From Candidatus Scalindua sp. (GTDB taxonomy: Bacteria; Planctomycetota; Brocadiia; Brocadiales; Scalinduaceae), in the NCBI GenBank assembly GCA_018670825.1, contig JABHIW010000110.1, positions 1 through 64,000 of the forward strand: a stretch of 64,000 bases of DNA, written 5' to 3'. Positions 58,701 through 64,000 of the stretch are shown one piece after another; within the stretch, counting starts at the first letter, position 1, and each line of letters starts with the position of its first letter. The notes under the pieces are model-generated. The model had not been told where the DNA came from, searched no databases, and saw only the letters and a list, made by a program, of their open reading frames with translations. The translations under genes and the position numbers were made by a program.

Positions 58701-60421
58701 AACCCAATAATTGCTACGTCATGAGCTTGAAAATCCGGCAATTTTACCTGTATATTTTTCGACTCTGATCGAGACATAAATCCCTGTTGATGAGTCGCTG
58801 CAAATGGCTGAGATCTTTTCAATTCCAATTCAGGCAGGGTGGATGATATCTCACTAAGTCCGGAAGAGGTCAATCCTGCCTGCTGAAGAAGTGTCTCCTT
58901 TTGTGTTTTCATCAAGTGCTCAACCAATGCGTCAATCGTTTGTACCTCAAAAAACAAGGTACTACTGATATTATCAAAATGCTTGCGTAGAGCATTAGTG
59001 AGGTGGACCACTAAAATAGAATCTACTCCATAATCTTTGAAGGCCCCGGAAGAATCAATTTGATGGCTCGGCATCTTAAGGGTCGACGCAATCAAATTTT
59101 TTAGAAAGATGGTACTTTTTTCTCGTAGTAATTCAGAGGTTGTTTCCGGAGTAGTTTTATCCTTTAAAAGTGTTTGTTTGCTGCTCTGTCCATGCTGGCT
59201 TCCTTCATGAATTTCAGTTTCATTCTCTTGTTTTAACCGGACCACTCCATCGCTTTCGGCTACGATAATTTGTAAACCTAATTTTTGTGCAATTTCACCA
59301 GGAAAAAAAACCGAGTCGAACCCCTCTTCTCCCAGAACATCTGCCCAGGTTTCAGGGAATAACCCTGGACAACCTGGAATACGTATCGCGGTATCCTCAT
59401 AGCGCCACCAACCTTCCAGCAGACCAAAGGTCAGATGGGCATATAGAGAATTGGCACTCATCTCATTCAACAGAATCACACCATTATTCCTCAAAGTTGC
59501 TTTGACATTACGCAAGGTCTCTCTAATATTTTTAGTCGCATGCAGCACATTGGTCGCAATCACCAGGTCATATTGATCTGCCCTGATATTCTGGACGCTG
59601 ATTGCTTTTTCCACATCAAAAATCTGCGTGACGAGATAAGAATTCCCCGGAGCGTAATGCTCCTCTGCGTACAATAAAAAAGCTTTGGAAAGGTCCGTAT
59701 AGCAATATTCTGAGATATGTTCACGAAAGGGTCCCAGTTTCTCCAAAAGCCCTGCCGTTGTTCCACCAGTACCAGCCCCAACTTCAAGAATCCGAATTGA
59801 GCAGGAAGGTTGCTGAGAGATTCGTTGTTGGAGATAGTTAACGATGGTTTTGCCCAGTATTTCATTAAACAGGTCAGCAAATCCATTCCCTTTATAAACG
59901 CCTTCCAGCAATTCCATGGAAGAATCAGGAAACAGAATTTCCGTAGCCTGTTGCTTCCCTACTAATATTTCCGGTAAGGCCCGCAAACATGACTCCACCA
60001 GAATTACCTGAGCTTTTTTTTCAGGATCTCGTATCCAATTGATCTTTGCCTGGTCCCATTCATCCCATAGGTCATCAAGGTTATCGGAAGAAACGGTTGC
60101 TGTATCAGAAAAATATCCTTTTTCCTTTAAAATACGGACACTTTCCTGCAACCATCCCTCGTAACGGTCAAGTAGTACTGAAGGGTAGACTTCCGAAATT
60201 GGTCTCCGTTCCTTTTCCTTAAACAGTTCCAGTGAACACAAGCTACCCCAAAGCAACTTAAGGAGAATTTCGTCCATATCTCTGCTTTGGAGGTCCATCG
60301 CTGATTTAATAGTTTCCACTTGAGATTCCAGCTCCGGGAAATGCTTTTCGAGCGAACAAATACAACTGGGAATCGTTTCCGGATAGGTAGACAGATATTC
60401 GCTTGATGTTATTAAACTCAT
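46787..60421 (-). CDS. Trans-AT PKS megasynthase: MT-ACP-KS0-ACP-KS-DH-KR-MT-ACP-ER(MDR)-KS-ACP
   Basis: cMT (RILEVGAGTGGTTAGLLEKL, second copy RILEIGAGTGGTTAWLLPKL), KS sites DTACSSS x3, DH DHQVKGEKVLPG and DSAGQ, KR VIGGAGGIG, MDR ER ILIQTAAGGTGLIAVQLA, carrier sites GVDS/GLDS/GVDS/GLTS; no AT domain. Confidence 0.93.
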   Translation of the reverse strand: MSLITSSEYLSTYPETIPSCICSLEKHFPELESQVETIKSAMDLQSRDMDEILLKLLWGSLCSLELFKEKERRPISEVYPSVLLDRYEGWLQESVRILKEKGYFSDTATVSSDNLDDLWDEWDQAKINWIRDPEKKAQVILVESCLRALPEILVGKQQATEILFPDSSMELLEGVYKGNGFADLFNEILGKTIVNYLQQRISQQPSCSIRILEVGAGTGGTTAGLLEKLGPFREHISEYCYTDLSKAFLLYAEEHYAPGNSYLVTQIFDVEKAISVQNIRADQYDLVIATNVLHATKNIRETLRNVKATLRNNGVILLNEMSANSLYAHLTFGLLEGWWRYEDTAIRIPGCPGLFPETWADVLGEEGFDSVFFPGEIAQKLGLQIIVAESDGVVRLKQENETEIHEGSQHGQSSKQTLLKDKTTPETTSELLREKSTIFLKNLIASTLKMPSHQIDSSGAFKDYGVDSILVVHLTNALRKHFDNISSTLFFEVQTIDALVEHLMKTQKETLLQQAGLTSSGLSEISSTLPELELKRSQPFAATHQQGFMSRSESKNIQVKLPDFQAHDVAIIGLSGRYPQAMDVDEFWNNLKAGKNCIIEVPQDRWNWRDHFDDKKGTPGKHDTKWGGFLDDVDKFDPLFFQIAPSMAVRMDPQERLFIEIAYTCIEDAGYTPGTLGGQGAKSNNGQSDNKIGIFVGVMNNPYSAQASYSSIANRVSYLLDFQGPSLAVDTACSSSLTAIHLALESIYSGTSDCAIAGGVNLNLNPQHYLDLSAATMLSSTNQCKSFGDCGDGFVPGEGVGAVLLKPLAKAVKDQDHIYGIIKGSMLNSGGRTIGYTVPNPNAQFRLIAQALDRAGVDARTVSYLEAQGIGTVLGDPIEISGLTRAFEQSSMDKQFCAIGSVKSNIGHCESAAGIAGLTKVLLQMKNAQLVPSLHSQQLNHNIDFANTPFIVQQQLEEWKRPAVSLKKDDSSKITKEYPRIAGISSFGAGGANAHLVVEEYVKQLLINNEQLAIKDQPHLIVLSAKNRERLKDMASNLYDYLIVNCKSEFVNLHDLAYTLQVGREAMEERLGLIVHSMKELEQTLKGFIEDNTEGYSDEREDLFLGQVKVHKDTLAVFAADEDMAKTIEAWIIKKKYSKLLDLWVKGLIFDWNKLYGNKKPRRISAPTYPFARERYWMEIRGATTLDSQITGMSKSDSVLEGDLDTEQGTTSVPISVNIRTTQTPLVKEKMPDGQKTIQRNIDVTDQMVKDYVKEGIIEKLSESLQVDINQIDVEESFHDYGLDSITGVNLVTIINCLLKIELKTTDLFDYSSVKQLTNYIISNYKDQLITDIGQDQGQSESRQVFTESEENKVFSSSMPLLNKETLTDIDQIEEKISISEQDSIAVIGMSGRFAQSETLKDFWEHLSKGTDLVKEVSRWDLSGHYPDTDVNKGQYCNHGGFLEHIDQFDPLFFKISPLEATYMDPQQRLFLEESWKALEDAGYGGESIKGKQCGIYVGCGGTDYPKLFSQKPPPQSFWGNASAIIPARIAYYLDLQGPAVAIDTACSSSLVAIHMACQSLWCKETEMALAGGVSLQSTPGFYLVANEGGMLSPTGRCHTFDERADGFVPGEGAGVVVLKRLEDALSDGDHIYGVIKGSGINQDGTTNGITAPSAKSQERLEKEVYNRFRIDPENIQMVEAHGTGTKLGDPIEYEALSRAFRSYTDKETYCAIGSVKTNIGHLTTAAGVAGIIKILLSLKHKKIPASLHYQSGNSKIQFQKSPFYVNTTLQDWEVEDGCSKENAKRQAAISSFGFSGTNAHMVIEEAPQTKYSYPEQPDYLIVLSARTSEQLREQVKNITKFCQEEEVDLGNMSYTLLLGRKHWNHRLACVVGSRKDLIGSLEKWLEKGRTLKVYVSSLGEGEVREQASLKRYGNECIERCRKSEDSIRYLEDLSTIADLYVQGYGLAFEQLFVHGYSRISLPTYPFAKERYWVEEENEEYRMKNVDGARLLHPLLHQNTSDLTEQRFSSTFTGDEFFMKDHQVKGEKVLPGVAYLEMAREAVKRASGSFSDSNQRIQLNNVVWIRPITVSDKPIEVHIRLFPEENGTIFYEVFTDNPNQEEGPLVHSQGIATLVSSEKISPLNLGDLRVKLKQKCLTPQECYQAFKTMGINYGPALQGLEKVYVGNNGDGCPEVLASLKMPSLVSKTKDQFTLHPSLLDSAGQASIGLGIGGAAADDEDTLDHESGGVLSRLSMPFALHSIEIIDSCSESMWAWIRSSDGGAVSNVQKLDIDLCDDAGNVCVKMRGFSSRVLEGDLETGKAATKFTEQSMEAPVGLITMSPVWNAVPIEKGKISPDENTKIILIGGTRKQKGAIKKLYPQTETLEIVSNTNVDAISRQFEGRNTIDHIIWIASESSVESLEEKQNIIQDQTQGVLQVFQIIKALLSLGYGTKDLAWTVITTQTQAVRSSDLIYPTHAGVHGLIGSMAKEYPHWRVRLLDVEAGGDWPIQEMFRLHYNAQGNALAYRDQEWFSQKLLHVRELPAQPTRYKTGGVYVVIGGAGGIGAVWSQWVMEKYQAKVIWIGRREKDSVIQEKLDAISKAGHTPIYIRADATNKKSLEKAYQQIKQTYSHINGVIHSAIVLLDSSLARMDEERFKDGLQAKVDVSVRMAEVFEKESLDFVLFFSSMMAFGKAAGQSNYAAGCVFKDAFARKFSHDWSCPVKVMNWGYWSSVGIVSDQSYKDRMEKAGIGSIDPEEGMEALEKLLNGPLDQVALIKNLKTDAMMNMGEIVLNEWMSCYPQALSTETMDRLENRLPEQGEKWKKITSDKKLQNPEMETLFYQLLLANVQPFFKSKKGLLDRYDCWLEESFSVLLAKNYLKQRDDKGYDFVDGKRVDLEDLWRQWDQQKVEWIQDAKKKAVVVLAETCLHALSEILTGKTQATDVMFPNSSMVLVEGIYKGNLEPDLFNDTLNEILVSYIQGRLDHDKLSQFRILEIGAGTGGTTAWLLPKLHPFRDNIQEYCYTDLSKAFLLHAREHYVSQAPYLRTQIFDVERPISGQDIRGDSYDVVIAANVLHATRNIRQTLRNAKATMRKGGILLLNELSDKSLFAHLTFGLLEGWWLYEDTGLRIPGSPGLYPETWRRVLSEEGFESVFFPAKKGHQLGQQIIVAQSNGIVRQKQLPVESGAKRSKAKAIPLTVRDKTSQVPIVRKKPLMPISIEGQKTILTNIDVTDQMIENHVRAILRENISDVLKMDERDIQDRESFSEYGVDSLIAVQLVNQINKQCRILLQTTVLFDYNSVDQLSRHIIEEYKSDLIYSLQENVPSHVEKSVEEVQSETDPMPLEIPKERVNRRMRRPLRNRFSQQETEGSPIESHQEPFIARNQPTYYKLFIEGPGDIEDLKIMEALVPELKENEVRVSMRSFSLNFGDLLCVKGLYPTMPPYPFTPGFEAAGIVDAVGGAVTLVRPGDSVIVGMGKYMGGHATMATCLEEHVLLKPSSLSFEEACALPVVALTMIDAFHKADLQSGEKILIQTAAGGTGLIAVQLAQHYGAEIYATAGSQQKLDYLEKLGVPYRINYQQMDFEQEIKSLTEGRGVDVVINTLSGEAIQKGMNCLAPGGRYIEIAMTALKSAKTIDLSVLSNNQSFYSVDLGRLGFEHPEKIKKYRNEMIRLVEKGTIHPTVCKVFPFHQIKEAYRFMENRHNIGKIVVSVPEESQFRETTAIVTSSASHGILQTRPSLVQDSIAVIGMSGRFAQSETLNDFWEHLSKGTDLVQEVSRWDLSRYYPNTDENKDQYCKHGSFLENIDQFDPHFFKISPSEAIYMDPQQRLFLEESWKALEDAGYVGESVEGKRCGVYVGCGGADYPKLFSRKPPAQSFWGNASSIIPARIAYYLDLQGPAVSIDTACSSSLVAIHLACQSLWSQETEMALAGGVFLQSTPGFYLMAGKGGMLSPTGRCHTFDERADGFVPGEGVGVVVLKRLKDALSDGDHIYGVIQGSGINQDGTTNGITAPSAKSQGRLEKEVYDRFRIDPENIQMVEAHGTGTKLGDTIEYGALSRTFHSYTEKEAFCAIGSVKTNIGHLTTAAGVAGVIKILLSLKHKKIPPSLHYQTGNSNIQFQKSPFYVNITLQDWEVKENAKRQAAISSFGFSGTNAHMVIEEAPQSERSHPELPGYLIVLSARTSEQLRDQVENILKFCKQEKPIDLGNISYTLLLGRKHCNHRLACVVRSRKELIGFLEKWFEKGHTLQVSVSSFREGEVRGQVSLKRYGNECIENCRKMEDSVRYLEDLSTIADLYIQGYSLAFENLFVQGYSRISLPTYPFAKESYWVETQGAEGIPSDIRDSQVVVSAKPGIRSNLHLGLQENRSELSKQDLETETYYGWQFSLAGNSQELDRQYSNFSVEEKAKLFVQQLIADQLQKPVNQVETELTFFDMGLTSLGIVKVSQEIKYIIDMEFQPTDLFEYTTVSDLSSYIGERYADIIKQLIVTKKEFKRDVFQTESITPQTSPVSHEMKNRGKGPSGNGSGVGPQKSVEDQNANVLEILEKLEKGTLSLDEVITLLDV

Positions 60422-60591
60422 CCTTTTTCCTTTAGTAATTATACTCTGGAATCTATCATTTTAATCAAACCCACCTGCTCATAGTACCTTGAAGCAGGCT
60501 ATTTAAAACTTTATCACTTCTTCGGACTTTATGGAATCCTCACCAACTTGTTCCATTCGGAAGAAGAACCCCTCAACACTCACAACAAACG

Positions 60592-61389
60592 TTATAAGTG
60601 ATCCTCTTCTTCCCAGGGAAATTTTCCGGTTTTTACAAAACGCGCAATCTTTTCCAGATTATCAGGGTCGGAAAACACCTCTTTGTTGGCTTCCAGCGCT
60701 TTCGGTTTAGATGCAATTAGAATGTCATTCAAATCGTTCATATAACGTTTGTAACGCGTAATCCCCGTCTTGGAAAGTCGTCTCAGGCGCAATAAGTGTT
60801 TTCTCAGCAGATTTTCACTGTTTTCTTCAAAAGCATCTACCAATCCCCACATATGGGCCTGTTTTGCTGAAACAGGTTGTGTCATCAGGGTCATATAGTG
60901 TGCCCTGGAAAAACCCATTTTACGAATCAAAAAAGGTAAAACACAGGCCGGCATCAGGCCAAAGAGAAGTTCAGATAAGCTGAACTTCGTTTTCTCCTCA
61001 CAAAGCACCACGTCACAGGCCGCGACAAAACCAATCCCTCCGGCATTGGCCTTTCCTCGAACGTGAGCAATCGTAATGTAGGAACCGGAAGCCAATTGCA
61101 GCCACAAATCATACAAAGATCCCGGATTTAGTTCCTGTTCGTACTCGTTTTCAAAGCCTTTTTGAATCATTTGGAAGTCCGCCCCAAAGCAAAACACTTC
61201 AGGTAATCCTTCCAGCACCACAATTTTTGCAGACTCTTCGCATACCTTAAGTACCTGTCCACACTCTTCAATCAGTCGATTATTGATTGTATTGTTTGCC
61301 TCCGGGCGATGGATTTGGAGATAACAGATCTCCTCATCAATTCTGACTTGAATCGTTTCGTATTTTTTAGTCTTGATTAAGATATCCAT
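60592..61389 (-). CDS. Enoyl-CoA hydratase/isomerase family, ECH1-like (PksH type)
   Basis: IHRPEANNTINNRLIEECGQ, VVLEGLPEVFCFGADFQ, ANAGGIGFVAACDVVL; translationally overlaps the HMGS gene. Confidence 0.88.
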   Translation of the reverse strand: MDILIKTKKYETIQVRIDEEICYLQIHRPEANNTINNRLIEECGQVLKVCEESAKIVVLEGLPEVFCFGADFQMIQKGFENEYEQELNPGSLYDLWLQLASGSYITIAHVRGKANAGGIGFVAACDVVLCEEKTKFSLSELLFGLMPACVLPFLIRKMGFSRAHYMTLMTQPVSAKQAHMWGLVDAFEENSENLLRKHLLRLRRLSKTGITRYKRYMNDLNDILIASKPKALEANKEVFSDPDNLEKIARFVKTGKFPWEEEDHL

Positions 61390-62636
61390 TCGTATTCCCT
61401 ATGGTACTCTTTAATCTCTTTTAAAAATAGTGTCTCTTTCCCTTGCGCGCTTCTAGCATGCGGAATGAAGTTAGTGTCCAAAGTTACGTTGCGTGTACCG
61501 AATTTCACTGCATTGCTGCCGCTGAGCAGATCATCGTATTCTTCCATGGACAGTTTCTGCCTTTTATCCAGTTGGTCTTTAATCTTGAGTGCTCGTAGTC
61601 GCTCCTGGCCTTCTTTTCTGACAACTCCGCTGAAAAACTCCGAACAACAACCGGACCCATAGGAAAAACAGCCTATCCGTTGTGGCTCATCAAAATCGCC
61701 ATTATCAATTGTACTGGCCAGTGAAAACATTGTACTGGCCCCCATGGTATTGCCTACACGCTGGCAATAAGAGAGGCCGGGAGTCACACGACGCTCAAAA
61801 TCCGCTTCAATCTCCTCCGGCTTAGCCTTGGCCATTTTGCGCATCATTTTGCGATGAGCTCCCTTGATCATACCACCAAAAGGTGTGTGAAATGCTAAAT
61901 AACCAAAACTTTTGGCGTAATCGATATCCGTAATGCGCTTTTGATACTCTAAAAAAGAGTTCTCACAACAATCCAGATAAGAAAGCAGGGACAAATCGGC
62001 ATCACCCGCCTCGCTGTCCGGACCAGGCCGGCAGGCGTCCATCACCTCATAGCCATAATAGCCGTTGGCCCCAACATCCACTTGAAACATATAGGGAGTT
62101 TCACTGACAAGCATCGCCACTGCTCCAGCCCCTCCACTTGGTTCGGCGAAGGCCCAATCTTCCGTGAGCGCTTCTCCCCCCTCCACTACCATAAAACGGG
62201 AAATATCCGTAGCAATCACCAAAGCTTTAGCCCCGGGAGATGTTTGAGACAAAATAAAATTGACTGCCATTTGAAACCCTGCCACACTGGAATAGCAGGC
62301 GCTTTTCAACTCAAACAAACGGCAATTGCGATTTAAGCCTAAATGATGATGGAAATACGTGCTCATCGATTTTCCAAAATCAAAAGCCGATTCTGTAGAA
62401 GTGATGATTATCTCTATGCGGTCTTTCTCCTCCTGGCCCAGCGCATCAACAATCGGCTTCGCCGCATTCACTCCAAAAGTAACCGGATCTTCGTAAGGCA
62501 GTGCTACGGTCTTCTCTTTCATCAGCAGATTTTCAAATCTGGTGGTATCCAATCCACGGTGTTCGGCAAGTTTCTTCACATCCAGGTAAACGCTGCCCGC
62601 AAAAGCGTTCATCGCTTCAATTCCAACAGGTATCAT
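61377..62636 (-). CDS. Hydroxymethylglutaryl-CoA synthase-like beta-branching enzyme (PksG type)
   Basis: VGIEAMNAFAGSVYLDVKKLAEHRGLD, KSACYSSVAGFQMAVNFI (Cys nucleophile), GCFSYGSGCCSEFFSG. Confidence 0.93.
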   Translation of the reverse strand: MIPVGIEAMNAFAGSVYLDVKKLAEHRGLDTTRFENLLMKEKTVALPYEDPVTFGVNAAKPIVDALGQEEKDRIEIIITSTESAFDFGKSMSTYFHHHLGLNRNCRLFELKSACYSSVAGFQMAVNFILSQTSPGAKALVIATDISRFMVVEGGEALTEDWAFAEPSGGAGAVAMLVSETPYMFQVDVGANGYYGYEVMDACRPGPDSEAGDADLSLLSYLDCCENSFLEYQKRITDIDYAKSFGYLAFHTPFGGMIKGAHRKMMRKMAKAKPEEIEADFERRVTPGLSYCQRVGNTMGASTMFSLASTIDNGDFDEPQRIGCFSYGSGCCSEFFSGVVRKEGQERLRALKIKDQLDKRQKLSMEEYDDLLSGSNAVKFGTRNVTLDTNFIPHARSAQGKETLFLKEIKEYHREYEWIS

Positions 62637-62795
62637 TACTTTTATCTCCTTGTGTTCTGCTTCATTTCAAAAGCCCCAGTTCCAAGTCGTCATCCAAGCT
62701 TAAAACACTATGTTTCAAATTAATAATCAACAGATTGAAGAAATTTCTGCACTGCATAATTAAAGAAATTTGTTGATTTTTATTGTCGATTAATA

Positions 62796-63884
62796 TTAAT
62801 GATTACATACACCATCCTTTGCATCATTGGCACCTACGTGTTGATCTGCCCAATTTAGCATACTCGTAAAGGTCGCCTGGGCATTTCGGTGCAAATTAAT
62901 ATCATGACCTGAATCAGGCACAATAAAAACTTCGAGACAGGTTTCTGGTGAGAAAAATGGTTGTTCACTCTTAACAATTTCAGCAGTGTCAACACAACCC
63001 TGATCACCAACACAGAAAAAGGCGTCAAACTGGCCAATGATAATCAGTGTTGGTACCATTAAAAGTTTGGACTTTTTTGAACCAATAGTCCCCAGGGAAG
63101 ATTTTATCTCTCCATTGGTCAATGTTTCCTTAGTTTCTTCATCCATTTCAATAACCGCCTGGTCCGCATTAGGAAGGTGGTAAAAAATGGTCCGTTTGCC
63201 TGGCTCCGTAGTATTGTAATTCACGTCCAAATTCAGATGACTGAAACGAGGGTCCTGGTTTGCCGGATAAAATTCAGTCGAAAGGCCACGTGGAGTAACA
63301 CCTTTATGTAAAAATCCCTCCAGGATAACACCATCGATATCGTCCGGATATTGTTCCGCAATAATAAGTGAAATAGTAGACCCCAATGAATGGCCCACGA
63401 GTATAACATGATCAAAAGACACATCTCCGATCTGACCCGAACGTAGCGCTTTAATAATTTGGTCAACGACATAAGCATTAGAATAAATGGTAACGTCATC
63501 CCCCGGCGGGTGACTACTTTTACCAATACCTATTCGATCAATATTAATCGTCACGTAACCGGCCTTGCAGGCAGCTCTTACATATGAGTAATGTGGAGAT
63601 TGATAAGGAAAGTCCCAGTATACACTTCCGTAGGTTGAACCAGACAGAAGGAGTTGAATGGCTTTATTTTCAAAAGAGCCTTCTGTACACAGTGAACCTA
63701 CTATCTCGTACTGAACGGTTTCACCAGGTGCAAGGGTTACAGGCAGTGTAAATTCCTGGCTGATAAATGTATTATCCGGGGCTGCCACCTGATTCAGTGC
63801 ACCAACTTTATCATATTGACATCCCACACAAAGAAACAGAGAAATTGTAAGGAAGATCACTGCTAAATATCGTTTTGTCTTCAT
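62796..63884 (-). CDS. Alpha/beta-hydrolase lipoprotein
   Basis: Signal + lipobox (MKTKRYLAVIFLTISLFLCVGC), nucleophile elbow LVGHSLGSTISL, C-terminal PDSGHDINLH. Confidence 0.82.
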   Translation of the reverse strand: MKTKRYLAVIFLTISLFLCVGCQYDKVGALNQVAAPDNTFISQEFTLPVTLAPGETVQYEIVGSLCTEGSFENKAIQLLLSGSTYGSVYWDFPYQSPHYSYVRAACKAGYVTINIDRIGIGKSSHPPGDDVTIYSNAYVVDQIIKALRSGQIGDVSFDHVILVGHSLGSTISLIIAEQYPDDIDGVILEGFLHKGVTPRGLSTEFYPANQDPRFSHLNLDVNYNTTEPGKRTIFYHLPNADQAVIEMDEETKETLTNGEIKSSLGTIGSKKSKLLMVPTLIIIGQFDAFFCVGDQGCVDTAEIVKSEQPFFSPETCLEVFIVPDSGHDINLHRNAQATFTSMLNWADQHVGANDAKDGVCNH

Positions 63885-63902
63885 AAATTGGTTACCTCAA
63901 AA

Positions 63903-63998
63903 TTAAAAATTTAATTTGTACCTTTCTCTAAATTGATCCAACTTACGATCACGCTCAGTAAGAATGTCTATTCCCATCCTTCCTTTTTGTTCTATAAC
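63903..63998 (-). CDS. C-terminal fragment of an unidentified CDS running off the right window edge
   Basis: Open minus-strand reading ..VIEQKGRMGIDILTERDRKLDQFRERYKLNF*; no family recognised. Confidence 0.35.
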   Translation of the reverse strand, partial: VIEQKGRMGIDILTERDRKLDQFRERYKLNF

Positions 63999-64000
63999 AC

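Noticed and set aside
27805-60421. Many plus-strand ORFs of 60-160 aa opposite the megasynthases
   Set aside because: Antisense shadows of large coding regions with no recognised domain or RBS

Overview
The right two thirds of the window (about 19.1-63.9 kb) is a trans-AT PKS/NRPS locus. It has two giant minus-strand megasynthases (4544 and 6031 aa) with no integrated AT domains, a plus-strand AT-AT-PfaD(ER) protein, and a split beta-branching cassette (HMG-CoA synthase, ECH1-like, decarboxylating KS with Ser for Cys, free ACP). Tailoring or hydrolytic genes are also present: a choloylglycine/penicillin-acylase type Ntn hydrolase, an M20 peptidase lipoprotein and an alpha/beta-hydrolase lipoprotein. 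The left third holds ilvB (acetolactate synthase large subunit, truncated at the window edge), a dense array of PAS/GAF/HD-GYP/histidine kinase/response-regulator genes, a bacteriohemerythrin, an IS200-like element beside a truncated tRNA-Ala, and an alpha-carbonic anhydrase. Main observations: (1) two complete Val-rich leader peptide + terminator units in series upstream of ilvB; (2) three of six megasynthase KS domains lack the first catalytic His, each sitting before an ACP with no reductive domains; (3) a short relic resembling the C-terminus of the missing ECH2 decarboxylase, next to a perfect 22-bp inverted-repeat element; (4) a thioesterase-like domain in the middle of the 6031-aa protein; (5) in-frame stop codons splitting signalling proteins. 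Calls were made by reading the sequence and motifs; no database search was possible. Domain boundaries are approximate.
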